DNA from: an uncultured Actinomycetes bacterium | GTDB taxonomy: Bacteria; Actinomycetota; Thermoleophilia; Solirubrobacterales; 70-9 | Length of the DNA stretch: 13,759 bases | Direction of reading: 5' to 3' | NCBI GenBank assembly: GCA_946479725.1 | Contig: CAMLHB010000046.1 | Coordinates: forward strand, 1-13,759 | Part shown: positions 1 to 7,131 of the stretch, one piece after another | Layout: each line of letters starts with the position of its first letter | How positions within the stretch are numbered: the first letter of the stretch is position 1 | Translations under genes and position numbers: made by a program | The notes under the pieces: generated by a model | Seen by the model: only the letters and a program-made list of their open reading frames with translations | Told to the model about the DNA's origin: nothing | Databases searched by the model: none

Positions 1-925
1 CGTCCCCGGGCCCGACCTCGACCGGCACCGGCTCGCCGGTGACGAGCGACTGGTCGACGGCGGAGCTGCCGCTCTCGACGACCCCGTCGGTGGCGATCTT
101 CTCGCCGGGCCGGACGACGAAGCGGTCGCCCACCGCCAGCTCCTCGACCGGCGCCATCCGCTCGTTGCCGTCGGCGTCGATAAGGGCGACCTCCTTGGCG
201 CCGAGGTCGAGCAGCGCCTCCAACGCTGCCCCGGCGCGGCGCTTGGCGCGCGCCTCGAAGTAGCGACCGGCGAGGATGAAGGTGGTGACCACCGAGGCCA
301 CCTCGAGGTAGATCTCATCCGCGCCGGCGCCGCGCTCGGCGATTAGTTCGAACGGCATCTTCATCCCGTTCTGGCCGGCGTCGCCGAGGAAGAGCGCGTA
401 CAGCGACCAGGCCAGCGCCGCCAGGGTGCCGAGCGAGATCAGGGTGTCCATCGTCACCGCGCCGTGGCGGAGGTTCTGCCAGGCGGCCTTGTGGAAGGGC
501 CAGCCCGCCCACAGCACCACCGGCACCGCCAGCTGCAGAGAGAGCCACTGCCAGTTTTCGAACTGCAGCGGTTCGATCATCGCCATCAGCAGCACCGGCA
601 GCGAGAGCGCGGCGGCGAAGATCGTCCGCCGCCGCAGGTCCGCGGTCGGGTCGACTTCCTCCGCCTCGGCGCCCTCGCTTTCGGCGCTCGGCAGCTTCGC
701 CTCGTAGCCGACGCTCTCCACCGCCCCGACCAGCTGCTCGGGCTCGACCCGCCCGGGGTCGAACTCGACCATCGCCCGCTCGGTCGCGAAGTTGACGGTG
801 GCCTCCACCCCATCGATCCCGTTCAGGCTCTTCTCGACCCGCCCGGCGCAGGAGGCGCAGGTCATCCCCTCGATCGGCAGCTCCAGTCGCCTTGCAGTCT
901 CGGGTGGCTCTTTCGTATACCCCAT
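1..925 (-). CDS. copA: Copper-translocating P1B-type ATPase, N-terminal part (partial)
   Basis: Integral membrane pump that uses ATP to export Cu(I). The frame is open from the ATG at 925 to the window edge, giving the first 308 or so residues; the phosphorylation and ATP-binding domains lie outside. Seen in order: a heavy-metal-associated domain with the metal-binding GMTCASC motif (Cys23, Cys26); four hydrophobic segments (starting [15 protein letters not shown], then [28 protein letters not shown] and [15 protein letters not shown]); then an actuator domain with [11 protein letters not shown] and [16 protein letters not shown], where the usual TGES loop reads TGEP. The ATG at 925 lies inside the CsoR-type palindrome and is the only sensible start, since an earlier one would lie inside csoR. 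No Shine-Dalgarno sequence precedes it. Divergence from csoR over a shared operator supports copper as substrate and copper-induced derepression. Family is sure; metal choice is inferred from motif and context. Confidence 0.93.
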   Translation of the reverse strand, partial: MGYTKEPPETARRLELPIEGMTCASCAGRVEKSLNGIDGVEATVNFATERAMVEFDPGRVEPEQLVGAVESVGYEAKLPSAESEGAEAEEVDPTADLRRRTIFAAALSLPVLLMAMIEPLQFENWQWLSLQLAVPVVLWAGWPFHKAAWQNLRHGAVTMDTLISLGTLAALAWSLYALFLGDAGQNGMKMPFELIAERGAGADEIYLEVASVVTTFILAGRYFEARAKRRAGAALEALLDLGAKEVALIDADGNERMAPVEELAVGDRFVVRPGEKIATDGVVESGSSAVDQSLVTGEPVPVEVGPGD

Positions 926-934
926 AGGGGTATA
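916..934. promoter_or_regulatory. CsoR-type operator between copA and csoR
   Basis: A perfect inverted repeat with 8-bp arms TATACCCC (916-923) and GGGGTATA (927-934) around a 3-bp ATA centre. The A/T-flanked C-run and G-run pattern matches known CsoR-family operators. It covers the copA start codon (923-925) and overlaps the -10-like boxes of both genes, so a bound repressor should block both promoters. Binding is inferred from the match and the adjacent csoR gene. Confidence 0.85.
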
Positions 935-936
935 AT
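931..936 (+). promoter_or_regulatory. Putative -10 box of csoR (leaderless)
   Basis: A perfect TATAAT hexamer ending six bases before the csoR ATG at 943, where a -10 box should sit if transcription starts at the first base of the start codon. The position 17 bp upstream (908-913, CTCTTT) is a poor -35 match. AGGGG at 926-930 could act as a ribosome binding site only from an unusually long 12-base distance and only if transcription began further upstream. Confidence 0.5.
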
Positions 937-937
937 A
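932..937 (-). promoter_or_regulatory. Putative -10 box of copA (leaderless)
   Basis: On the minus strand this reads TATTAT, five of six matches to consensus, and ends six bases before the copA ATG at 925. It overlaps the opposite-facing csoR -10 box almost completely, so the two promoters are mirror images across the operator. No Shine-Dalgarno sequence precedes copA. The expected -35 position shows no good match. Confidence 0.45.
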
Positions 938-942
938 GCGAG

Positions 943-1233
943 ATGGCCAAACAGGACCCGGGATACATCGACAACAAGGAGCAGTTGAAGAACCGGCTGC
1001 GGCGGATCGGCGGCCAGATCGGCGGGATCGAACGGATGGTCGAGGAGGAGCGCTACTGCATCGACATCCTCACCCAGATCTCGGCGGCCCAAGCGGCGAT
1101 CGACAAGGTTGCCCTCGCCCTGCTCGACGAACACACGCGCCACTGCGTGGCCGGCGCCAAAACGGCCAAGGACCGCGAGGAGAAAACCGAGGAGATGATG
1201 GAGGCGGTCGGCCGCCTGCTCAAGAGCCGCTGA
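943..1233 (+). CDS. csoR: Copper-sensing transcriptional repressor CsoR
   Basis: Small all-helical DUF156-family repressor of 96 residues, a usual length for the family. The Cu(I) ligands fit the CsoR pattern: Cys39 in RYCIDIL, His64 and Cys68 in EHTRHC. These have the same 25- and 4-residue spacing as Cys36/His61/Cys65 of the Mycobacterium tuberculosis protein. The allosteric Tyr and Glu of that protein also have counterparts (Tyr38, Glu84). The N-terminal [16 protein letters not shown] stretch is the conserved DNA-contact helix. This ligand set argues for copper rather than the nickel/cobalt (RcnR) or persulfide (CstR) branches. CsoR should repress copA and itself until Cu(I) binds and releases the operator. 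The ATG follows a TATAAT box by six bases, so the mRNA is probably leaderless. The last 14 bp overlap the convergent HAD gene. Confidence 0.95.
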   Translation: MAKQDPGYIDNKEQLKNRLRRIGGQIGGIERMVEEERYCIDILTQISAAQAAIDKVALALLDEHTRHCVAGAKTAKDREEKTEEMMEAVGRLLKSR

Positions 1234-1936
1234 GCATCTCAAGCAGCTCGGCGTGACTGTCGAGGACGAAGTCCGCCTCTCTCCCGCCTTCCTCGTCTCC
1301 CCCAGCATTCATCCCCCGGTAGCGAGCGCTCCTCATCCCCAGGGCGATCGCGCCCGCGACGTCGGTCCGACGCAGGTCGCCGACGTGCAGAGACTCTCCT
1401 GGCTCCGCCCCGAGCGCGCTCAGCGCCGCTTCGAAGATCTGCGGAGCCGGCTTGTAGTGGCCGACTTCGTCGGAGAATCCCCAGCCGTCGAAATGGCTGA
1501 GCAGGCCCTCGGCCGCGAGCAGGCCGCGCAGCAGCTCGCCGCCGCTGAAGCCGACGTCGCAGACGATCCCAAGGCGGACTCCGCGCCGGCTCAGCTCGGC
1601 AAGGACGTCGTGGATCCCCGGCGCGAACTCCAGCTCGACGTCGCGGCCGGCGCCCAAGAACGCCTCCGCCACCATCTCCCGCGCCGCCCCCTGGATGCCG
1701 AGATGGCGGACCAGCGCCGCCGCCGCCTCGTGCGGGGGGAGGTGGCGACCCACGGCCCAGGCCTGCTCCCAGTCGAGTCCGACCTCCCGCAGGCCCTCCA
1801 GCAGCAGGTCCGCCTCGACCTCGACCTCGTTGCTCTGCAGCGCCGCTGCGATCGCCCGCTTCCGCGCCTCGGTCATCGCCCCCGAGGGGACCATCGCGAT
1901 CGTGTTCCAGAAGTCGAAGGTGACGGCTTTGATCAC
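1220..1936 (-). CDS. HAD-superfamily hydrolase, subfamily IA-like
   Basis: 238-residue cytoplasmic phosphatase-type protein of the HAD superfamily; substrate unknown. Motif I is VTFDFWNTI, with nucleophile Asp8 but Trp10 where most phosphatases have the second, acid/base Asp. Motif II is LGIVCDVGF, with Cys and Asp where Ser/Thr and Asn are common. The motif III lysine is in GHYKPAPQIFEAAL and motif IV is HVGDLRRTDVAGAIALGM. A helical cap follows motif I. These substitutions resemble a HAD subgroup with DFWNT and ICDTG signatures that I recall, so they are probably subgroup features and not decay. The start is GTG at 1936, with GAGG about eight bases upstream. It diverges from the TPR gene and converges on csoR with a 14-bp overlap, so antisense read-through between the two is possible. 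Reaction unassigned. Confidence 0.88.
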   Translation of the reverse strand: MIKAVTFDFWNTIAMVPSGAMTEARKRAIAAALQSNEVEVEADLLLEGLREVGLDWEQAWAVGRHLPPHEAAAALVRHLGIQGAAREMVAEAFLGAGRDVELEFAPGIHDVLAELSRRGVRLGIVCDVGFSGGELLRGLLAAEGLLSHFDGWGFSDEVGHYKPAPQIFEAALSALGAEPGESLHVGDLRRTDVAGAIALGMRSARYRGMNAGGDEEGGREADFVLDSHAELLEMLSGS

Positions 1937-2003
1937 CGGGCGATCCTCGCAAACGCGGCCGATCCCCTGCCGGTGCTCGCTGCGCTAGCGAACCGGAGAG
2001 TTC

Positions 2004-3071
2004 TTGCTCTTCCGGAACGACGGGAAGACACTCGCAGCGATGGCTGGCGATAGCGGATCGGTGGAAGTCGGCGCCTACCTGCTCGAGGTCGGCGGCGAAG
2101 GCGGCACCCTCGTCGCCCGCGGCGGAAACGCAGGCTCCGAAGTCGAGGCCCTGCGCGAAGCGATCGCGCGGCCGGAACCCACCGCCGGGGAGCGAGCCCC
2201 CGCTCTCGCGGGCGAAATCGACGAAGCCGCGAATACGACGAGCAAGATCGAGAAGGCGGTCGCCCTCTGCAAAGGCGCCGCCGAAGGCCACGCGCTCGAC
2301 CCCGACCAGCTGGCGCTCGAGGTAGGCAGCCTGCTCGACTGCCTCGAACGACTCGACCGCAAGAAGGAGCACAAGAAAGCGCTGCAGCTGACGCGCTCAC
2401 TATCCACGCTGCTGATGCTGCTGAAGCGCTGGGCGAGCCTGGTGCAGACGCTGCGGGTCGCGCTGCGCGCGGGCAACGCACTGGGCGACGATTCGGCGGT
2501 CGCCTGGGCTCGGCACGAGCTCGGCACGCTGCACCTGGCGGCCGGCGACGTCAAGTCAGCCGACCGCGACCTGCGCCAGGCACGCGAGATCCGCGAACGG
2601 ATCGGCGACCGCCGCGGCCTGGCGGCGACCAACCGCAACCTGGGCGCGCTCTGCGAACGGCTGCGCAACATGGTCCGAGACGAAGAGCTGGTGCGGCGTG
2701 CCCCGGCCAGGCGCCCGCCCCTGCGCCGAACCCTCGTCGCGGCCACGATCGCCGCGGCTCTCTTCGCCGCCGGGATCGTCATCGGCTCGATCGCCGGCGA
2801 CAGCGGGTCGGGCCGGGTCGCGGAAGAGGCCGCCGAAACGGAAGGCCGCGAAGCCGGGGGGAACGAAGCCGGTCCGTCGGCCAACCCGGGTACCGGAGAA
2901 CCCGTCAACCCGGGCGCCAGCGAGTCCGGCGAACCGCAAGAAGCGCGCGGTTCCGTTGAGCCCACGGTGCACGGAAACGAAGAAGAACTGAAGGCGGAAC
3001 CGCGCCTGGCGAAGCCGTCCGAACCCGAAGAAGAAACCGAAGAAGCGCCGCCGGCCGAAGGCGGCGAATAG
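2004..3071 (+). CDS. TPR-containing protein with one membrane helix and acidic C-terminal tail
   Basis: 355 residues, function unknown. Residues 1-100 are not recognisable. Residues 100-222 are helical; the best-defined part (160-220: ARHELGTLHLAAGDVKSADRDL, then RERIGDRRGLAATNRNLG, quoted in part) matches the TPR-like repeats that normally end large STAND/NB-ARC ATPases, but no NTPase domain is present. Residues 243-264 (LVAATIAAALFAAGIVIGSI) form one membrane helix after a basic stretch, which predicts a cytoplasmic TPR part. The remaining 90 residues are rich in Glu, Pro, Gly and Ser and are probably disordered outside the membrane. I chose TTG at 2004 because GGAG lies five bases before it; ATG at 2040 is the alternative and has a poorly placed GGGAAG. 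It may be a membrane-anchored scaffold or a remnant of a larger regulator. The 3' end is 7 bp from the convergent XRE gene. Confidence 0.72.
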   Translation: MLFRNDGKTLAAMAGDSGSVEVGAYLLEVGGEGGTLVARGGNAGSEVEALREAIARPEPTAGERAPALAGEIDEAANTTSKIEKAVALCKGAAEGHALDPDQLALEVGSLLDCLERLDRKKEHKKALQLTRSLSTLLMLLKRWASLVQTLRVALRAGNALGDDSAVAWARHELGTLHLAAGDVKSADRDLRQAREIRERIGDRRGLAATNRNLGALCERLRNMVRDEELVRRAPARRPPLRRTLVAATIAAALFAAGIVIGSIAGDSGSGRVAEEAAETEGREAGGNEAGPSANPGTGEPVNPGASESGEPQEARGSVEPTVHGNEEELKAEPRLAKPSEPEEETEEAPPAEGGE

Positions 3072-3078
3072 CGCCTGT

Positions 3079-3321
3079 TCAGCTCTCGGTCAGCTTTTCG
3101 GTTAGCCGGAACACCTCGGGCAGGCCGGTGTCCAGCGCGTAGGCGAGGTGGCGCAGGGTGCCCCAATCGGCGTCGACTCCGCCGCTCTCGATCTGCCGCA
3201 GCTTCGCGACCGGGACCCCGGCCTTGTCGGCCAGCTCCTGCTGGCTCAGCCCCGCACCCTTCCGCAGCTGGCGGATGGCGCTGCCAAGGGCGAGATTGTG
3301 GGCGTTGCGGGTCTCCTCCAT
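3079..3321 (-). CDS. Small XRE-family helix-turn-helix protein
   Basis: 80-residue DNA-binding protein consisting almost wholly of a Cro/C1-type HTH domain (residues about 14-70). The helix pair is in LSQQELADKAGVPVAKLRQI, followed by ESGGVDADWGTLRHLAYALD. There is no sensor domain, so it may act alone, as an antitoxin-like or phage-type repressor, or with an unlinked partner. The frame is open upstream to 3456, but that would run into the divergent EF-G-like gene. ATG at 3321 keeps the whole domain and leaves about 100 bp of intergenic space; GTG at 3333 is an alternative. It could regulate itself or the divergent gene at 3425, but nothing in the sequence proves this. No partner toxin is seen beside it. 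Confidence 0.85.
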   Translation of the reverse strand: MEETRNAHNLALGSAIRQLRKGAGLSQQELADKAGVPVAKLRQIESGGVDADWGTLRHLAYALDTGLPEVFRLTEKLTES

Positions 3322-3389
3322 CCAAAACCCCACGGTACTGCGCCGTTCAGCGTCTGAAAACCTCAAGTCCCGCTTCACAGGGGACAACC

Positions 3390-3418
3390 TTGGCCCAGTT
3401 TGCGGCCGGGTGTAACTT
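3390..3418 (+). promoter_or_regulatory. Possible promoter of the EF-G-like gene (leaderless)
   Basis: TTGGCC at 3390-3395 (four of six -35 matches) and TAACTT at 3413-3418 (three of six -10 matches) are separated by 17 bp. The -10 box ends six bases before the ATG at 3425, and no Shine-Dalgarno sequence precedes that ATG, so a leaderless transcript would fit. The hexamers are weak, so this is tentative. Confidence 0.3.
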
Positions 3419-3424
3419 CGTACG

Positions 3425-5512
3425 ATGTCGCACAAGGCTGCAGATCGGATCCGCAACGTCGCACTGATCGGTCATCGCGGCAGCGGCAAGACCAGCCTCC
3501 ACGAGGCGGTGCTGTTCGAGGCCGGGGCGGTGAACCGGCTGGGCCGGGTCGGGGACGGCTCGACCGTCTCCGACCACGAGCCCGACGAGCAGGGGCGGAG
3601 ACTTTCGATCAACGCCTGCGTCTGCTGCTTCCAGCACGCCGACCGGGAGATCAACCTGATCGACACGCCCGGCGACCCCAGCTTCGTCGCCGACGCCGCC
3701 GCGGCTCTGCGCGCGGCCGACTCCGCGGTCGTCGTCGTCAACGGCGTCGCCGGGGTCGAGGTGCAGACCGAACGGCTCTGGCAGCGCGCCGACGCCGAGG
3801 GCCTCGCCCGCCTCGTCTTCGTCAACATGCTCGACCGCGAGCGGGCCGACTTCTTCGCCGCGCTGGACTCGCTGAAGGCCGCCTTCGGCCCCCACGTCGT
3901 CGCCACCGAGATCCCGATCGGCGCCGAACACGACCTCCGCGGCGTCGTCGACCTGATCGACATGGAGGCCTTCGTCTACCCGAACGCCGAGCGCGGCGCC
4001 GCCGAGCGGGTGCCGATCCCGGCGGAGCTGCACCCCCAGGCCGAGGAGTACCGCGAGAAACTGATGGACGAGGTCGCGGAGAACTCCGACGAGCTGATGG
4101 AGCGCTACCTCGACGGCGAGGAGATCGCCCACGGGGAGATCGTCACGGCGCTGAAGCGCGGCGTCACCGAGGGCCACCTGTTCCCGGTCACCTGCGGGGC
4201 GGCGACGCGAAACCTGGGGACGAACCGGCTGCTCGACGCGCTGGTCGAGGACCTGCCCTCGCCGCGGATGCGCGGCGGGCTGCCGGCGCTCGACGGCGCG
4301 GGCGAGGCGATCGAGATCGCGCCGGACGAGGACGGCCCGCTGGTCGCCTACGTCTTCAAGACCACCGCCGACCCTTACACCGGCCGTGTCAACCTCTTCC
4401 GTGTCTACAGCGGCACGATCCGCTCCGACTCCCAGGCGGTGAACGTCGGCCGCCACCAGAAGGAGCGGATCGGCCAGATCTCCCAGCCGCTGGGAAAAGA
4501 GCTTCGGCCGGTCTCCGACCTGGGGGCCGGCGACATCGGTGCCGTCGCGAAGCTGAAGGAGACCCGCGCCGGCGACCTCCTCTGCGACGAGCAACGCGAC
4601 CTCGCCGTCCGCCCGCTCGACCTGCCGGCGCCGGTGATGGCGTTCTCCTACGAGCCGAAGACGAAGGGCGACGAGGATAAGGCGGCAACCGCGGTGCGGC
4701 GGCTCAGCGAGGAGGACCCGACCCTCGACGTCCACCGCGACCCCCAGACCGGCGACCAGATCATCGCCGGCCTCACCCAGGTCCACGTCGAGGTCCTGGT
4801 CGAGCGGATGAAGAGCCGCTTCGGCGCCGAGATCGAACTGCACCCGCCGCGGGTCCCCTACCAGGAGACGATCCGCCAACCGGCCGCCGCTCATGCCCGC
4901 TACAAGAAGCAGACCGGCGGCAAAGGCCAGTTCGCCGACTGCACGATCGAGATCGAGCCGGGCGAGGACGGCGGCGGCCTCGAGTTCGTCAACCAGATCA
5001 AGGGCGCGGCGATCCCTGGGAGCTTCATCCCCGCGGTCGAGAAAGGAGTCGGCGAAGCGATGCGGCACGGCACCCTCGCCGGCTACCCGGTCAAGGACGT
5101 CCGCGTCCGCCTCGTCGACGGCAAACACCACGACACCGACTCCTCCGAGCTCGCCTTCAAACTCGCCGGCGCGATGGCCTTCAAACAGGCGATGGAAGCG
5201 GCCGACCCGGTCCTCCTCGAGCCGATCGTCAAACTCGTCGTCAGCTGCCCCGACGAGGTCGTCGGCGACGTGATCGGCGACCTCAACGCCCGCCGCGGCC
5301 GTCCCCTCGGCATCGAGGCCAAAGGACAGACCAGCGAGATCCGCGCCGAGGTCCCGATGGCCGAGGTCCTCGACTTCGCCCCCGACCTCCGCTCGATCAG
5401 CGCCGGCCGCGCCGAGTTCACCCTCGAGTTCGACCGCTACGAGGAGGTCCCGCCGCACCTGGCCGAGAAGGTGACGGCGGCCTCGGGCGAACGCGCGCCA
5501 GCGAGCGCATAG
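3425..5512 (+). CDS. Elongation factor G-like translational GTPase
   Basis: 695 residues, the length and domain layout of EF-G: GTPase domain (1 to about 280), beta-barrel domain II (about 300-390), then domains III-V. The P-loop is GHRGSGKTS (16-24). Switch I has RRLSI (58-62) where EF-G has a RGITI-type sequence. G3 is DTPGD (80-84) instead of DTPGH, so the catalytic His is Asp. G4 is NMLD (134-137) instead of NKxD. A clear EF-G domain IV is present (VPYQETIRQPAAAHARYKKQ, then GGKGQFADCTIEIEPGE). I recall the same DTPGDPSF and NMLDRERADFF signatures in the EF-G-like paralogue family (called EF-G2 or FusA2-like), so these look like family features. It is probably not the housekeeping translocase, and its role in translation is unknown. 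No rps/tuf genes adjoin it. It diverges from the XRE gene and ends in a hairpin. Confidence 0.9.
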   Translation: MSHKAADRIRNVALIGHRGSGKTSLHEAVLFEAGAVNRLGRVGDGSTVSDHEPDEQGRRLSINACVCCFQHADREINLIDTPGDPSFVADAAAALRAADSAVVVVNGVAGVEVQTERLWQRADAEGLARLVFVNMLDRERADFFAALDSLKAAFGPHVVATEIPIGAEHDLRGVVDLIDMEAFVYPNAERGAAERVPIPAELHPQAEEYREKLMDEVAENSDELMERYLDGEEIAHGEIVTALKRGVTEGHLFPVTCGAATRNLGTNRLLDALVEDLPSPRMRGGLPALDGAGEAIEIAPDEDGPLVAYVFKTTADPYTGRVNLFRVYSGTIRSDSQAVNVGRHQKERIGQISQPLGKELRPVSDLGAGDIGAVAKLKETRAGDLLCDEQRDLAVRPLDLPAPVMAFSYEPKTKGDEDKAATAVRRLSEEDPTLDVHRDPQTGDQIIAGLTQVHVEVLVERMKSRFGAEIELHPPRVPYQETIRQPAAAHARYKKQTGGKGQFADCTIEIEPGEDGGGLEFVNQIKGAAIPGSFIPAVEKGVGEAMRHGTLAGYPVKDVRVRLVDGKHHDTDSSELAFKLAGAMAFKQAMEAADPVLLEPIVKLVVSCPDEVVGDVIGDLNARRGRPLGIEAKGQTSEIRAEVPMAEVLDFAPDLRSISAGRAEFTLEFDRYEEVPPHLAEKVTAASGERAPASA

Positions 5513-5542
5513 GTGGAAGCACCCGACTGGGGCGCTTCCACC
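5512..5542 (+). terminator. Hairpin at the end of the EF-G-like gene
   Basis: A perfect 9-bp stem, GGTGGAAGC (5512-5520) pairing with GCTTCCACC (5534-5542), encloses a 13-base loop that can add a CCC/GGG pairing (5522-5524 with 5529-5531). It starts at the last base of the TAG stop codon. The following CCCACTTCCTTTC has only short T runs, so it is not a classical intrinsic terminator, but in very GC-rich bacteria hairpins with poor U tracts are often proposed to stop transcription. It could also serve the minus-strand remnant that converges on it. Confidence 0.55.
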
Positions 5543-5868
5543 CCACTTCCTTTCAGCCGGTCACTCCTTTCACCACCGGGTAGTAACCATCCGCGTGGCC
5601 TGTGACCTTCGGGTGGTAGCTTTCGCTCGTCGGGTTGGAGAGGCCGTTGATCACTTTCGCGTTCGGCGAACGGGACTTGATCGTGTTGTTGACCAGGTCG
5701 AGTCGGCCCGGCAGGGTGTTGGTGATGTAGGACTGGGCGGTGTTGATCGCGCCGTCGCAGTCCGACGCCCACGAGGGCTGCGCGCGGTGTTGATCAGACG
5801 TTTTCGACTATAGCCGCGAGCCCGGGGCTCACAAAACCGGCCGACCGCGCCGATAGAAACGTCTCGAC
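5543..5868. other. Gene-free interval before the DUF4389 gene
   Basis: Apart from the SGNH remnant on the minus strand this stretch holds no intact gene. The part next to the DUF4389 start (5793-5868) must carry the promoter of that gene, but I see no convincing hexamer pair: TTGATC at 5790-5795 and TATAGC at 5809-5814 are only 13 bp apart. No ribosome binding site precedes the ATG at 5869. Confidence 0.5.
5553..5792 (-). pseudogene. 3' remnant of a secreted SGNH/GDSL-type esterase, internally deleted
   Basis: Read on the minus strand and ending in TGA at 5553-5555, this gives about 79 residues with clear SGNH-hydrolase character. An N-proximal piece (SDCDGAINTAQSYITN, then LPGRLDLVNNTIKSRSP and NAKVI) resembles the middle of secreted actinobacterial SGNH lipases. 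A C-terminal piece (NGLSNPTSESYHP, then KVTGHADGYYPVV) carries the SYHP motif, which should supply the catalytic His. In intact relatives I recall these pieces being separated by some tens of residues; here they are joined directly after KVI. There is no GDS nucleophile block, no signal peptide and no credible start codon, so the gene is broken both at its 5' end and internally. It lies between the EF-G-like terminator and the DUF4389 gene. The exact 5' limit of homology is uncertain. Confidence 0.72.
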
Positions 5869-7131
5869 ATGGTCCGTTTCACCCTCAACGACGACCTGCA
5901 GCGGCGCCGGCTGACGGTCTTCTTTCGCGCCCTGATCAGCCTCCCGTGTCTGATCTGGGTCGGGATCTGGGGAATCGGCGCCGCCCTCGTCGCCGTCATC
6001 AACTGGGTGGCGACGCTGATCCGGGGCAAGTCCCCCGCCACGCTGCACGAGTTCCTCGCCAGGTACGTCCGCTACACGACCCACGTCTACGCCTACCTCT
6101 ACCTCGCCGCCGACCCGTTCCCCGGCTTCACCGACGATCGCGCCTATCCGATCGACATCGAGATCGCACCGCCGGAGCGGCAGAACCGCTGGACCGTCGG
6201 CTTCCGCCTCGTGCTCGCCGTGCCGGCGCTGCTCATCCTCGGGGTCCTCGGCGGCTCGGGCAGCCTCCTCGACGCGCTGAACGAATCGAGCGAAAGCCCC
6301 GGCTTCTTCGGCGCCCTCGTGGTCGCCGGGGTCTTCGGCTGGTTCTACGCGATGGCCCGCGGCCGGATGCCACGCGGCCTGCGCGACCTGGCCGCCTACG
6401 CGCTCTCCTACGGCGCCCAGGCCTGGGCCTACCTGCTGCTCCTGAACGAGCGCTACCCCTCCAGTGACCCGCTGACTGCGATCGGCCCCTTGCCGACCCG
6501 GTCGGACCCGGTGCGGATGGAGGTCAGCGACGGGCTGCGCCGCAGCCGCCTCACCGTCTTCTTCCGCCTCGCCCTCGCCTTTCCCCATCTGGTCTGGCTG
6601 ACGCTTTGGGGCCTACTAGCGCTGCTGGTCGCGATCCTCAACTGGTTCGCGACCCTGGCGATGGGCACCTCGCCGAGCTGGGCTCACCGCTTCCTCTCCC
6701 GCTACCTGCGCTACCAGCAGCACGTCAGCGCCTTCCTCTACCTCGTCGGCAATCCGTTCCCGGGCTTCGTCGGCGCCCCCGGCACCTACCCGATCGAAAT
6801 CCACATCGCCGAGCGCCGGCGCCAGAACCGCTGGACCGTCCTCTTCCGCGCCATCCTCGGGGTGCCGGCGCTGATCCTCGCCGCGGTCTTCGGACAGCTG
6901 CTCCTGGTCGTCGCCTTCCTCGGCTGGTTTGCGGGGCTGTTCACGGCGCGGATGCCGCTCGGCCTGCGCAATGCCGGCGCCTACGCCATCCGCTACAGCG
7001 CCCAGGCCAACGGCTACTTCCTGCTGCTGACCGACTCCTACCCCTACAGCGGCCCCTGCCACGAACGGGCTCCGGAACTGCCGGTCCCCGCCCCCGGCCC
7101 GATGCCGGTTCCCGCGCCGCTCGATGCCTAG
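5869..7131 (+). CDS. Multi-pass membrane protein of four DUF4389-like units
   Basis: 420-residue membrane protein of unknown function. It contains four DUF4389-like units at about residues 12-87, 103-200, 222-300 and 317-396. Each opens with an amphipathic R-x-LTVFFR or RWTVxFR stretch, continues with one or two hydrophobic segments and ends with a Tyr/Leu-rich helix and an FPGF or YP motif. Units 1 and 3 match (RRRLTVFFRALISLP and RRSRLTVFFRLALAFP; both end DPFPGF/NPFPGF), as do units 2 and 4 (RQNRWTVGFR and RQNRWTVLFR; GRMPRGLRDLAAYA and ARMPLGLRNAGAYA). This shows an ABAB arrangement from duplication of a two-unit block of about 210 residues. A short Pro-rich tail ends the protein. Its stop overlaps the M48 protease start by 8 bp, so the two are probably translationally coupled and may act together in the membrane. 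The start lacks a visible ribosome binding site. Confidence 0.9.
   Translation: MVRFTLNDDLQRRRLTVFFRALISLPCLIWVGIWGIGAALVAVINWVATLIRGKSPATLHEFLARYVRYTTHVYAYLYLAADPFPGFTDDRAYPIDIEIAPPERQNRWTVGFRLVLAVPALLILGVLGGSGSLLDALNESSESPGFFGALVVAGVFGWFYAMARGRMPRGLRDLAAYALSYGAQAWAYLLLLNERYPSSDPLTAIGPLPTRSDPVRMEVSDGLRRSRLTVFFRLALAFPHLVWLTLWGLLALLVAILNWFATLAMGTSPSWAHRFLSRYLRYQQHVSAFLYLVGNPFPGFVGAPGTYPIEIHIAERRRQNRWTVLFRAILGVPALILAAVFGQLLLVVAFLGWFAGLFTARMPLGLRNAGAYAIRYSAQANGYFLLLTDSYPYSGPCHERAPELPVPAPGPMPVPAPLDA

Noticed and set aside
315..977. A 220-codon minus-strand frame starting upstream of copA
   Set aside because: It is a frame-shifted reading of copA, rich in Arg and Gly. The true frame, with CASC and TGEP motifs, runs from the ATG at 925 to the window edge.
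3347..5458. A 703-codon open frame antisense to the EF-G-like gene
   Set aside because: It is the low-complexity D/V/L/G/R-rich shadow typical of GC-rich antisense frames, shows no motif, and lies opposite a clearly conserved protein.
5790..5814. TTGATC ... TATAGC as a promoter for the DUF4389 gene
   Set aside because: The spacing is only 13 bp and the first box falls within the SGNH remnant, so it does not make a convincing sigma-70-type promoter.
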